This document shows, piece after piece, positions 24,393 through 33,141 of a DNA stretch of 64,000 nucleotides. Positions within the stretch are counted from its first letter, which is position 1, and each line of letters begins with the position of its first letter. The translations under genes were made by a program, and so were the position numbers. This DNA comes from Oxalobacteraceae bacterium OTU3CINTB1 (GTDB lineage Bacteria > Pseudomonadota > Gammaproteobacteria > Burkholderiales > Burkholderiaceae_D). The stretch lies in the NCBI GenBank assembly GCA_024123955.1, contig CP099652.1, positions 2,232,001 to 2,296,000 of the forward strand, in the 5' to 3' direction. Under the pieces are notes generated by a model, which saw nothing but the letters and a program-made list of their open reading frames with translations, ran no database searches and was not told the origin of the DNA.

Positions 24393-25520
24393 ATGACCAT
24401 CAAAATCAGCCAGAACTTCGACTCCGGCGCCATCGAGGTGCTGCGCGCCGACAGCGCCGCCACCATCGAACTAAACCTGCGCAAGGATTCGCACGCGGAC
24501 ATCCACCAGTGGTTCCATTTCCGCCTGCAGGGCGCGCGCGGCCAGCAGGTCACGATGCGCTTCCTCAACGCCGGCCAGGCCACCTACGCCAAGGGCTACG
24601 AGAACTACCAGGCCGTGGCCAGCTACGACAGCGAGAACTGGTTTCGCGTGCCGACCACCTTCGACGGCGCCGTGATGACGATCCGCCACACGCCGGACCT
24701 CGACAGCGTCTACTACGCCTACTTCGAGCCTTATTCGTTCGAGCGCCATCTGCGCCTGCTGGGCGAAGTGGCCGAGAATCCACTGGCGCGCGTTCTCGAT
24801 CTGGGCAGCACGGTCGACGGCCGCGACATGAACCTGGTCGTCATCGGCAAGCCGGAAGCGGAAAAGAAAATCTGGTTCATCGCGCGCCAGCATCCGGGCG
24901 AATCGATGGCCGAATGGTTCATCGAAGGCCTGATCGATACGCTGCTGGACGACTCGAACCCGATCGCGCGCAAGCTGCTGCAGCGCTGCGTGTTCTACAT
25001 CGTGCCGAACATGAACCCGGACGGTTCGGTGCGCGGCAACCTGCGCACCAACGCCGCCGGCGCCAACCTCAATCGCGAGTGGATGACGCCATCGGCCGAG
25101 CGCAGTCCGGAAGTGCTGTATGTGAAGCAGAAGATGCACGAGACGGGCATCGACATGTTCTTCGACATCCACGGCGACGAGGCGCTGCCTTACAACTTCG
25201 TGGCTGGTAACGAGATGCTGGAGAATTTCAGCGATGAGCGCCGCGCGAAACAGCAGGCCTTCATCGACCGCTACAAAAACGCCAGCCCGGACTTCCAGGA
25301 CAAGGTCGGCTATGCGGCCAGCAAGTACAAGGAAGACATGCTGACCTTGGCGTCCAAGTATGTCGGCCACCACTTCGGATGCCTGGCGCTGACGTTGGAG
25401 ATGCCCTTCAAGGACAACGCCGACCTGCCCGATCCGCACGTGGGCTGGAACGGTGCGCGCAGCGCGGCGCTGGGCGCGGCGATCCTGCAGCCGATCCTGC
25501 TGTCGCTGGACGATTACTGA
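24393..25520 (+). CDS. M14-family zinc carboxypeptidase (cytosolic type)
   Basis: Metallocarboxypeptidase related to cytosolic carboxypeptidases (M14D-like), 375 residues, no signal peptide. An N-terminal beta domain (1-115) precedes the catalytic domain. Zinc ligands are H167 and E170 (Q-H-P-G-E-S) and H260 (F-D-I-H-G-D-E). Substrate-binding N-M-N-P-D-G-S-x-R-G and N-L-N-R-E-W are present, and the catalytic Glu is E336 in T-L-E-M-P-F-K. Eukaryotic relatives remove C-terminal or side-chain Glu; the bacterial substrate is unknown. Two base pairs separate its stop from the next gene, so the two are coupled. Confidence 0.88.
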   Translation: MTIKISQNFDSGAIEVLRADSAATIELNLRKDSHADIHQWFHFRLQGARGQQVTMRFLNAGQATYAKGYENYQAVASYDSENWFRVPTTFDGAVMTIRHTPDLDSVYYAYFEPYSFERHLRLLGEVAENPLARVLDLGSTVDGRDMNLVVIGKPEAEKKIWFIARQHPGESMAEWFIEGLIDTLLDDSNPIARKLLQRCVFYIVPNMNPDGSVRGNLRTNAAGANLNREWMTPSAERSPEVLYVKQKMHETGIDMFFDIHGDEALPYNFVAGNEMLENFSDERRAKQQAFIDRYKNASPDFQDKVGYAASKYKEDMLTLASKYVGHHFGCLALTLEMPFKDNADLPDPHVGWNGARSAALGAAILQPILLSLDDY

Positions 25521-25522
25521 TC

Positions 25523-25987
25523 GTGGGCGTCGAGATCGAGCGCAAGTTCCTGGTGCGCGGCGACGCGTGGAAGAGCCTTGGCGAGCCGGTGTTTTTCCGC
25601 CAGGGCTATCTGTCGTCGCACAAGGATCGGGTGGTGCGGGTGCGCATCGAGGGCGAGCGGGCGGTGATGACGATCAAGGGCCGCAACGTCGGCGCCACGC
25701 GCGGCGAGTGGGAGTACGAGATCCCGATGGCCGACGCGGTCGAGCTGCTCGACGGTTTGTGCGAGCAGCCGCTGATCGAAAAATACCGCCGCCGCATCGA
25801 CTTCGCCGGCAATGTGTGGGAGGTCGATGAGTTCCTCGGCGCCAATGCGGGGCTGGTGGTGGCGGAGATCGAATTGGGCTCGGAGGATCAAGTCTTCGAC
25901 AAGCCGGAATGGGTGATGGAAGAGGTCACGGCCGACTTGCGCTACCTCAATTCAAGCCTGATTAGCCATCCGTTTTCGGCTTGGTAG
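25523..25987 (+). CDS. CYTH-domain protein (triphosphate tunnel enzyme)
   Basis: CYTH/TTM family protein, 154 residues. The signature E-I-E-R-K at the N-terminus (V-E-I-E-R-K-F-L-V) and alternating charged strands (R-V-R-I-E-G, M-T-I-K-G, W-E-Y-E-I-P, E-K-Y-R-R-R-I, W-E-V-D-E-F) make the triphosphate-binding tunnel. Bacterial members are mostly inorganic triphosphatases; adenylate cyclase activity is possible in the family. GTG 25523 is the only start that gives the family N-terminus, and it comes 2 bp after the M14 peptidase stop. Confidence 0.9.
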   Translation: MGVEIERKFLVRGDAWKSLGEPVFFRQGYLSSHKDRVVRVRIEGERAVMTIKGRNVGATRGEWEYEIPMADAVELLDGLCEQPLIEKYRRRIDFAGNVWEVDEFLGANAGLVVAEIELGSEDQVFDKPEWVMEEVTADLRYLNSSLISHPFSAW

Positions 25988-26015
25988 CCGGCGGATTTTG
26001 GTCTAAGCTGGTGGG

Positions 26016-26324
26016 ATGGACAGCGAAGTTTCAGCGCTGAAGGCGCATATCGATGCAATCGTGCCGACGTTAGCGACGAAGGCCGATATCGAGGTGTTGC
26101 GCGATGAAATGCACAAGATGTCCGCCGAAGGTTACCGCTGGATGGTGGCGTCGATGATCGGCATGTTCATCGGTTTCGGCGGTTTGTATTTTGCCGCCAA
26201 CAGGTCGTTCGATGCGAGGCCGGCGGCGCAAGCGGCTACCCCAACAGTGCTGCAAGCGCCGCCCCAGCCGCCGGTTGTCATTTATCTCCCGCAGCCCCAA
26301 ACTCAGCCGCAGTCTACAAAATAA
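26016..26324 (+). CDS. small single-TM protein, unknown
   Basis: Protein of 102 residues. An N-terminal helix with coiled-coil character (M-D-S-E-V-S-A-L-K-A-H-I-D-A-I-V) leads to one membrane helix (W-M-V-A-S-M-I-G-M-F-I-G-F-G-G-L-Y-F). The tail is rich in Ala, Pro and Gln. The layout resembles small phage- or DUF1640-like membrane proteins, but I cannot assign it. A weak GGTGGG precedes the ATG. It follows the CYTH gene by 28 bp and ends inside a bidirectional terminator. Confidence 0.6.
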   Translation: MDSEVSALKAHIDAIVPTLATKADIEVLRDEMHKMSAEGYRWMVASMIGMFIGFGGLYFAANRSFDARPAAQAATPTVLQAPPQPPVVIYLPQPQTQPQSTK

Positions 26325-26347
26325 AAAAGCCCCGAAGGGCTTTTTTT
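26323..26347. terminator. bidirectional rho-independent terminator
   Basis: A-run, GCCC-CGAA-GGGC hairpin and T-run. It serves both convergent genes, the small membrane protein and the DUF2863 gene; the T-run ends inside the last codons of the latter. Confidence 0.85.
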
Positions 26348-27617
26348 AATGGAAATGCTCGGTGCCGCTGGGCGCGTCTTCCGGCATTTCGGCATGCGCC
26401 AATTCCCCGACCGGGTCGGCGAACAGCGGCGCGCCGCAATCGTCGCAGAACTCGGCCACATAACGCTCGGCGTGCTTCTTGATCTGCGTGATGCCGGCCG
26501 CGTTCAGGTGCGCGACGATCTCTTCCACCGGCGTGACCGGCTTCTGCACTACACCGCCCGGACCGCCTTGCAGCGGACCTTCCGGCGGCGTGCCTTCCTC
26601 GTCTTCCTGTCCGTACAGCGGCCACACCACGCCGTAGATCACGTCCGGCGTCGAGCGCTGCGTGAAGGCCACGCGGTACTCGTCGATCTGGCCGTCGGCG
26701 TTTTCCTCGCCGAAGCCGGCGATCACCGCGCGCAGCTCCGACGGTTCGACCGCCAGGGTATGCGTCAGGTAGTGCACGGCGGCGCGGATCGACACCGGAC
26801 GGATCAGCTTGTCCGCCTCGCGGCAGGCCATGTAGTAGGCTTCCGGCAGCAGCAGCTCGATGCCGCAGCCGGGCAGCAGACGGGTGACCGTCGGCGTGAC
26901 CTGCTCGCGCCATTGCTCCAGCGCCGTGGCGCGCTCGTTGGCGAAGTTGCTTTGATTCGACGGCATCTGCCAGCGGAACAGCGGGGCGCCGGCCGGGGCC
27001 ACGACCGCCACCAGCAGGTAGCGCGTGTCGGCCAGGAACGGCGCCGTCTCCGGCACCTTGGTGTCGGCCTTGAGCACCGTGCCCTTGATGGCGGCTTGCG
27101 CCAGCTTGTGCACCTTGCCGTAGGTTTCGACGTGGCTGCGCGGCAGCTGGTCGATCGAGAACAGGGTCGGCGACATCGCCATGCGGGTGCCGTCGGCCAG
27201 CAGGTGGGCGCTGAAATGCGCCGACAAGGTTTGCAGGATGTCGGCCGGAATCGCACCCGAGGCGATCGAGAAGCGGGTCCACGCCAGGATCGGCGCGGCC
27301 ACCAGCAGCACGTCGTATTGCTTGGCCACGCCGTCGGCGGTGTCGATGGTGATGCTGCTCGATTCGCTGACCGCTTCGACGCCATCCATGAGCACGTCGT
27401 AGGCGTTCAAGTCTTCCTTGAACAGCGCGTTGAGCGTGGCGTCGATGGTGTCCTGGTGACCGGTCTTGAGGAGTTTCTGGAGCTGTGCATCGAGGTTGTG
27501 TTCCCACGACCGCTCTTCAAGCCGGCTGGCCGCCTGACCGACCGCCTGGGCGTAGGTGACAAGACGCTGGCTTTCGACAGACAATTTATGGGATGAATCT
27601 TTAGATGGACGACGCAT
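26346..27617 (-). CDS. DUF2863 family protein
   Basis: Cytoplasmic protein of 423 residues matching the DUF2863 family, which is almost confined to Burkholderiales and has no known function. The sequence opens with basic residues (M-R-R-P-S-K-D-S-S-H-K). It contains long alpha/beta stretches and ends with a region holding C-D-D-C-G-A-P-L-F, a possible half zinc site. No membrane segments are visible. It is a single-gene unit facing the terminator at 26323-26347. Confidence 0.8.
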   Translation of the reverse strand: MRRPSKDSSHKLSVESQRLVTYAQAVGQAASRLEERSWEHNLDAQLQKLLKTGHQDTIDATLNALFKEDLNAYDVLMDGVEAVSESSSITIDTADGVAKQYDVLLVAAPILAWTRFSIASGAIPADILQTLSAHFSAHLLADGTRMAMSPTLFSIDQLPRSHVETYGKVHKLAQAAIKGTVLKADTKVPETAPFLADTRYLLVAVVAPAGAPLFRWQMPSNQSNFANERATALEQWREQVTPTVTRLLPGCGIELLLPEAYYMACREADKLIRPVSIRAAVHYLTHTLAVEPSELRAVIAGFGEENADGQIDEYRVAFTQRSTPDVIYGVVWPLYGQEDEEGTPPEGPLQGGPGGVVQKPVTPVEEIVAHLNAAGITQIKKHAERYVAEFCDDCGAPLFADPVGELAHAEMPEDAPSGTEHFH

Positions 27618-27845
27618 AGCGCAATAAGAGTCTTATAAAATTAGTCAAAAAAATGGATCAGTCATGCAGATGATAACCCTTATGACACGTATTGTAGTTG
27701 ATTCGCTCGGCTAACCCTTATTAGTTCGGGACAGGGCAGGGGAAATCAAGTGCGGGTCCGGTCGCCGGCGACGCGGATGGCAACGGTTGCTGCGGTTCTG
27801 ATAACATGGGTACGGCCCTGTCCGGGGTCGATTCGTGGAGAATGC

Positions 27846-28637
27846 ATGTTTAAGCGTACCGTACCGATCATCTGCGTGCTCGTCGCGGCAACAGCAAGCG
27901 CCGCGCCCCAGTATGTTAAATCCGATGATGACGCGACCGCGCGGATTCGCAGTTTGATCGTCGCCGGACGCTGCCAGGAAGCCGTCGACGCGCTCAAGGT
28001 TGGGGTGAAAGCGAAGCAGCGGGACGTGCTCCTGTTGGCCGGCACCATGTACGACGAGGGTGTGTGCTTGGCGTCCAACTGGGACAAGGCCGCGCGGCTG
28101 TACGTGCTTGCAGACGAGGCCGGCAACGGCTCGGGTATCCCGCGTCTGATCACCGGCTACGCCAAGGCCGGGCGCGACAACGGAATGGCGCTGTGGTGGC
28201 TCGCCAAGAGCAACGCCAGGACTTACTTTCCGCAGCAATGCGTCCCGCGCTCCGACCCCGACGCGGATCCGGACGGTTTCAATGGTGAGCTGGAAAGCAT
28301 GCCGACCAGCCTCTTTCAGGGCTGCGTTTATCTAGCAGGCGTCGGCACCGAAGTGTTCACACAGGCGCAATATCCACCGGCGGCTTTGCGTCACGGATTG
28401 TGGGGGACGTACGTGATGAAGTTCAGCGCGAACGACGCGACGATCGCGTGGCGGCAGGATGGGGTGACGCAGGATACAACTCAGCGACGCGGCGGGCCGG
28501 ACCTGGAAGACAAGGATTACCTGCTTACCTATCTAAAAGCAAAGGGGGCGTTCGCGCTTTCGCAATACAAGCGCCCCGATGGCCCCCTCGATCCCCGCTT
28601 GTTGGTCGAGAGAAGCTTCGTGTTCGATCTCAGATGA
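27846..28637 (+). CDS. periplasmic Sel1-like repeat protein, unknown
   Basis: Exported protein of 263 residues. The signal peptide is M-F-K-R-T-V-P-I-I-C-V-L-V-A-A-T-A-S-A. Residues about 35-120 look like Sel1/TPR helical repeats (A-G-T-M-Y-D-E-G-V-C..., A-A-R-L-Y-V-L-A-D-E-A-G-N). Cysteines are spaced so that disulfides are likely. The C-terminal half is unassigned; Y-P-P-A-A-L-R-H-G-x-x-G near residue 180 recalls the start of a TonB C-terminal domain. ATG 27846 is chosen because it starts the signal peptide; the frame extends further upstream. Confidence 0.6.
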   Translation: MFKRTVPIICVLVAATASAAPQYVKSDDDATARIRSLIVAGRCQEAVDALKVGVKAKQRDVLLLAGTMYDEGVCLASNWDKAARLYVLADEAGNGSGIPRLITGYAKAGRDNGMALWWLAKSNARTYFPQQCVPRSDPDADPDGFNGELESMPTSLFQGCVYLAGVGTEVFTQAQYPPAALRHGLWGTYVMKFSANDATIAWRQDGVTQDTTQRRGGPDLEDKDYLLTYLKAKGAFALSQYKRPDGPLDPRLLVERSFVFDLR

Positions 28638-28706
28638 GGACCGCGAGCGACCACATGGCAGCTTGGGGCGGCTACGGCATGCCGGAAAATCCGCCCCTTG
28701 GGAAAG

Positions 28707-29167
28707 TTACGCAATCGCCAGGGCTGCGACCTGCCCGGCCGTCATGGCGCCGTTGTAGATACGAAAGTCGTCCACCTTGCCGGTGAAGTAGGGATCGGCC
28801 GGATACTGCAAGCGGGCGAGCCAGTTGCTCTCGGTGCTATCGAGGCGGGACGGCGCGCGCGTCATCGCCGTGTTGGTGCCGACCGAGCTGCCGTTCACGT
28901 ACAAGGTCGCGGTCGAGCCCGACAAGGCAATCGCCACGTGTACACCCATCGTCCGCTCGCCAGCGGCGTCGGCGTCGATACCGTCTGGCTGCCGTAGCCG
29001 CCGTTGTTGGAGATGGTGAACGATAGGTCGCCACGGAAGGCGCGCGGTGTCAGGAACAGGTACTGCCGCATGGCGTTGCCGAAGTCGAACACGCGCTCCC
29101 AGTCGCGCGCAGCGTTCCAGTACACCTTGACGGCGATGGTTAGGCCACGATCAACGGGCGGCGAATG
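28707..29167 (-). pseudogene. LamG-domain gene remnant, truncated and frameshifted
   Basis: Two frames together encode the C-terminal two-thirds of a LamG (concanavalin A-like) domain. The upstream part reads V-K-V-Y-W-N-A-A-R-D-W-E-R-V-F-D-F-G to S-G-R-W. The downstream part reads H-V-A-I-A-L-S-G-S-T-A-T-L-Y-V-N-G to K-V-D-D-F-R-I-Y-N-G-A-M. The frame breaks near 28938-28950, by a loss of one or gain of two bases. The 5' part is missing: the frame runs straight back into the HerA stop codon. Such domains occur in secreted glycanases, so this is the leftover of a host gene cut by the island. Confidence 0.75.
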
Positions 29168-30871
29168 CTAGGCTTCTTGGTTCCGCCAAGCCCTTAGTAC
29201 AGCTGAAAAGTCAATGTCAGCAGGATCAGTGGTCCAGTGCTTATAGAACGAAGCATCGTCACTAGCCGGTTTCGGATTCGGTACGTCTATTCGAATCCGA
29301 GTTGGCATGAGGACCGAGTCTCCAAGTAGTACGCATTCGCCTCGTCGAAGCGTCGAAAAGAGGCTTGCGACTCCTCTCACCGAGTCGGGCAATAGGCTCT
29401 TCACGTAAGACTGGTCCTCTGGATTTGAAATTCGAAGGCATAGGAAGCTATTGCACTGGGACAGTATGGTAGACGAAACCTCTCGAGGCCTTTGGCTGAT
29501 GACGGTCAGGCTCACACCGTACTTACGCCCCTCTTTTGCAATTCTTTCGGCAGAGTGGCGGGCCGCTTCTGAAGCACTGTCGCGTTCGTTTAGATAAATA
29601 TGGGCTTCGTCGGCAAAGACGGCAATTGGATGCCGAGTCTTGTTTACCCTCGTGTACCAGTAAGCGAAGTCAAATATGCAGCGGAGAATGAGAGAAATTA
29701 CGGATCCGCGTACGTCAAAGGGCACAGGACTCAGATCAATGACGACTATCTTTTTCCGATCACCTTTCCGTTCACCGAGTAGACGACGGAAGAGATCCTC
29801 CATCGAGGCACTGGTCAGATACGTTTGTGGCTTGAAGATCAAGTCATACCGCCGGTCGTTAAGGCGCGAGTCAATTCGCATAAGCAACCGCGTAAACTGA
29901 CCGAACAGTGGGCCCTGCTTGTCCTTTCCATTCGCACCGGGAACCATTTGCGTATCCAATTCCCGGAATTCTTTCAGTATTGAGTTGAAGTCGAAGAAGA
30001 CGGGTGTGTCGATGGTTATCTTTGATATTCCAAGGTTCTTGTTCTCGTCGGGTATTTCCTTGGCTGATTGAAGCACTTCCTTGAACTTCGCTATCTGATT
30101 GGGAGCAGCTGACTCACTGCGATCCACCATTAGGCCAAGAAGTTCTTCCGAGTTCATCAGCCAGTATGGAAGTTCAAGTTTGGAGGCGGAAATGACGTCT
30201 ACATCCTTCGAGAAGGCATCCGAATACTCGCCGTGGAGATCAAATAGCACAACGGTTGCTTGCTTAAAGTTGGAGACTTTTTGAAGCAGTGAGGCCACGG
30301 TCCACGACTTTCCTCCTCCGGTCTGCCCAAGTATGGCTGCATGCCTAGACAGAAAGGAATCAAGGTTGATTTTTGCCGGCTGATCGGGTTGCAGTGATAG
30401 TGCTCCAAGCGCAAAGTCGCCCTCGGCGTAGCTGGAGAACACAGAACTAACCAGTTGGGGTGACGCTGCAAACACTGGAGCGTTCACTGTCGGCAGCACA
30501 TCAGTTCCACGCTCAAATTTGCCTGTGCTTTCGATGGTACCAACCGGAACAGTCACCAAGGCGCGAGAAGTCGGATCGAGAAGCAGGCCACCCGTAAGCG
30601 ACGCTTCCTTTGATTCGCTCGCAGAGTACTTGCCCTCTTTCATGGTGATGCCAACCACCATGCAGAGCAGACTGGCCGCAGGAAGCGCCACAACTACGAA
30701 GGTTCCTGGTTGTCCGATCACCACCGGTACAGGCCCAGCTTCACTTTGCAGGTGTACCGTCATGTTATCAGGGACGCCAGCTTCACCGCTCTCGTCCGCC
30801 TTGTGATCTATCACGTTAACAAGAATCTCATCGCCAGATACGCCACAGACTTTGCCAATTTTGTATGTCAT
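29168..30871 (-). CDS. herA: HerA-family ATPase (SIR2-HerA defence)
   Basis: Hexameric FtsK/HerA-type ATPase, 567 residues. An N-terminal HAS-barrel (about 1-75, Y-K-I-G-K-V-C-G-V-S-G) is followed by a DUF87 core with Walker A G182-Q-T-G-G-G-K-S-W and Walker B F-A-D420-region (A-D-E-A-H, 420-424). I-S-Q-R-P-R-E-V near the end carries the sensor and arginine-finger residues. In SIR2-HerA (Nezha-type) systems HerA assembles with SIR2 and the complex depletes NAD on infection. The start lies 15 bp after the SIR2 stop with a GGAAGAGA site. Its stop codon abuts the LamG remnant. Confidence 0.88.
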   Translation of the reverse strand: MTYKIGKVCGVSGDEILVNVIDHKADESGEAGVPDNMTVHLQSEAGPVPVVIGQPGTFVVVALPAASLLCMVVGITMKEGKYSASESKEASLTGGLLLDPTSRALVTVPVGTIESTGKFERGTDVLPTVNAPVFAASPQLVSSVFSSYAEGDFALGALSLQPDQPAKINLDSFLSRHAAILGQTGGGKSWTVASLLQKVSNFKQATVVLFDLHGEYSDAFSKDVDVISASKLELPYWLMNSEELLGLMVDRSESAAPNQIAKFKEVLQSAKEIPDENKNLGISKITIDTPVFFDFNSILKEFRELDTQMVPGANGKDKQGPLFGQFTRLLMRIDSRLNDRRYDLIFKPQTYLTSASMEDLFRRLLGERKGDRKKIVVIDLSPVPFDVRGSVISLILRCIFDFAYWYTRVNKTRHPIAVFADEAHIYLNERDSASEAARHSAERIAKEGRKYGVSLTVISQRPREVSSTILSQCNSFLCLRISNPEDQSYVKSLLPDSVRGVASLFSTLRRGECVLLGDSVLMPTRIRIDVPNPKPASDDASFYKHWTTDPADIDFSAVLRAWRNQEA

Positions 30872-30886
30872 TTGTCTCTTCCTTGT

Positions 30887-31921
30887 TTAAAACGCTCGGG
30901 CAAAATGATCGAATTTCCACAGTGCCGTGGTGTCAGTCGTTTGTGTGGTTCTCGACCATGCGTGAGTTGGGAACGCGGCTGTGAAGGTCGGTAACGTCTT
31001 GAAATCATTAAGTCCTAGCGGATCAAAACCGCAGAGTGCGCTCAGTCGACACCTTCCGGCACGAAGCGCTGGCAACAAGATGTTTTGGTTTATGTGCTCG
31101 TCACCAAAACTAAAGCCGCAGCTGATGAGATATTTGCATTCAGTACCTATGGTGCGACTTGCGAGAGCGAAGAGTTGGTCATACGGAGGGCTGAGGGTGT
31201 CCATGACTTTTCGTCGCCGTGGCAGCACCATCGTACGCGCCAACGCAGGTGAAAGTGATGTGGGGTGCTGCTCCAGCACTTGCCCTCCCTCCGCGTACCA
31301 AGATAGCGAGCCATGCAATTTGATGAGTTTTACAATTAGGCCTGTGTGGGGTACGAATCGCTGTCCGTCACTATTTCCATGAACCTGTGCCAAGCGACCA
31401 ATATCTAGGAAACTCGTTGTAGCGCCGGAGAAGCCATTCTCCAAGCGAACGCCAGCCAATGCTGCGGCAGTCTCCAACAGTACGTCATAATTTGTCGTGA
31501 ATATCCAGACGGTGCTTGGCAACCCAAATGTCCTGCGCTTTAGACCTTTGAAGAATCTTATGTGATGCTGAAAGTCCGGAGACGCCACTGAGAGAAGCGA
31601 CTGAACAATTAGCTGTCGTATTCGCACTTCCAGGTTGGTATATCTCGCGTCTCCGGAGTTGAGTGAATGAGCGATTGTCAAATCAGCGATTTCTTCGATA
31701 TTAGGCGTTGCTTTTGCACTGTCATATGTTAGACCTGCAGCTGCCATTACAGCGGCGAAATCGGCTGCTTCACTAGGAGTAAGGCCGTCTACCACTTGGC
31801 GCGTCAACGTGGTCATTAACGGATACCCTGCCTGAAACGACGCCCCTGCTCCAAACAAGAAGCCAACTCCGTCTATGGACTGGTTCAGATTGGGTAGCAG
31901 CTGATCAAGGGTTAAGATCAA
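30887..31921 (-). CDS. SIR2-family NADase-type effector (SIR2_2)
   Basis: SIR2-fold protein, 344 residues, the likely NAD-cleaving effector. G24-A-G-A-S binds NAD. T142-T-N-Y-D and the catalytic H203 in K-L-H-G-S are intact, as is G-F-S-F-G-D-E-H-I at 269-277. This is the SIR2_2 arrangement of phage-defence proteins rather than of deacetylases, since the zinc-binding cysteines are absent. The start is a TTG with a GGAGG site 5 bp upstream. The gene is 15 bp before herA, so the two proteins are probably made together. Confidence 0.88.
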   Translation of the reverse strand: MILTLDQLLPNLNQSIDGVGFLFGAGASFQAGYPLMTTLTRQVVDGLTPSEAADFAAVMAAAGLTYDSAKATPNIEEIADLTIAHSLNSGDARYTNLEVRIRQLIVQSLLSVASPDFQHHIRFFKGLKRRTFGLPSTVWIFTTNYDVLLETAAALAGVRLENGFSGATTSFLDIGRLAQVHGNSDGQRFVPHTGLIVKLIKLHGSLSWYAEGGQVLEQHPTSLSPALARTMVLPRRRKVMDTLSPPYDQLFALASRTIGTECKYLISCGFSFGDEHINQNILLPALRAGRCRLSALCGFDPLGLNDFKTLPTFTAAFPTHAWSRTTQTTDTTALWKFDHFARAF

Positions 31922-32117
31922 GAACGCCTCCAGTTATAAGATCAAGTAGCTCCAGTATGAATTCCGGCAATAGCACTGGAGATTGAGGCAAGTTACATTG
32001 CAAGGAATGCAGGGCAGCAATCCTGTCACGTAAAGTAGTGTCTAACTTGTAATCTTCTCACGTTTCGATCTCCGAGATAGATGGTGCAATAAGTAAGTCT
32101 AGCTATCTCTGGACCGG

Positions 32118-32945
32118 TCAGTCGATTTTATATCCTTTTCGTACTTCCATAGTCAGTGGGTCAAATGCCCAATGATGTTCCAATTCAAAGGCTAAGGATC
32201 TAGCCAGACCATCTAGCCCAGGAAATAACGTTGCGTTACTTATGTTCATCCGGTATAGATCGAGCATAGCTTCCCGTCTCATTTTTTTGGTATCTAGTAC
32301 AAATTTTACGATACTGTCTGGCGGCACTATTGCTTCTACCGGTTCATTCAAAAGGCCGGGCATAATGAACGTTCCGCCTTGCGCAAGCAGTCGCTGGTTC
32401 ATGTTGTGAGGTTCGCCGATTACGGCAATTCGAACCTGATTGGGGACGAAGTGCTCTTCGTATGCCCCTTCAACCCAGGGCCCAATGTCGTCACCGGTTA
32501 TTGCCTGACTCGGCCTAAGTGTTCGATTTGGTCTGGAGTTGAGACCAGGTGGAAACGTAGCCCAGACTGCGGCATTGTCTGATGCATTCTCGAGAGCAAA
32601 AAATGCCGCGACAAATGGCGACCAAGAAAAGTCTAGCAGCCGGGTTGGTGCCCCATGATGTTGCATTAGCGCGAGCCACTCAAATGAGTCATTTGCTTTT
32701 GGGAGACTCGGTAAGAGGAGATGTGCCTTCCGCTTAAAAATTCGAAGTATGCGCAGTTCCTGCTTTGGCCAAGCATCTGCATGAACGCTGTGCAGCATTA
32801 AGTACCGGGATAATGAGCTGTAGAGAGGCCAGTTGGCGTTCGCCTGTCCACGGAATGCCCAGCTTTGAAAACGCTCTCCGGTAACAGCTACGCGGAACTC
32901 GTCCCAAGAAGAGATGTGCTCCACTACATACGCTGGATTTGTCAT
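32118..32945 (-). CDS. FRG-domain protein
   Basis: Protein of 275 residues with an FRG domain. F31-R-G-Q and W-P-L-Y-S-S-L-S-R fit the first block; L-A-L-M-Q-H-H-G-A-P-T-R-L-L-D-F (about 91-106) and S-P-F-V-A-A-F-F-A-L fit the second. The activity of FRG domains is not established. They are often found near toxins, mobile DNA and defence genes. AAAGGAAAA precedes the ATG. Gaps of about 196 bp separate it from the genes on both sides, so it may have its own promoter. Base use is like that of the SIR2 gene. Confidence 0.85.
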   Translation of the reverse strand: MTNPAYVVEHISSWDEFRVAVTGERFQSWAFRGQANANWPLYSSLSRYLMLHSVHADAWPKQELRILRIFKRKAHLLLPSLPKANDSFEWLALMQHHGAPTRLLDFSWSPFVAAFFALENASDNAAVWATFPPGLNSRPNRTLRPSQAITGDDIGPWVEGAYEEHFVPNQVRIAVIGEPHNMNQRLLAQGGTFIMPGLLNEPVEAIVPPDSIVKFVLDTKKMRREAMLDLYRMNISNATLFPGLDGLARSLAFELEHHWAFDPLTMEVRKGYKID

Positions 32946-33141
32946 CGAATTTTCCTTTGCTCAGTTGAAGTGTGATTCAAGCTGCCGACGTGCGCCTCAT
33001 AGCTGTACGTTTCGGCTAGTTGCCGCCGATGCGAGGCACCGTCTGAAATTGGCCGAATGCAGCTGTCAGTATCTGAAATGGCGGTTTGTTCATCTGAAAA
33101 ATGCACTAATCTTTATTGTGGGCCGAAGACGCCCTTAGCAT

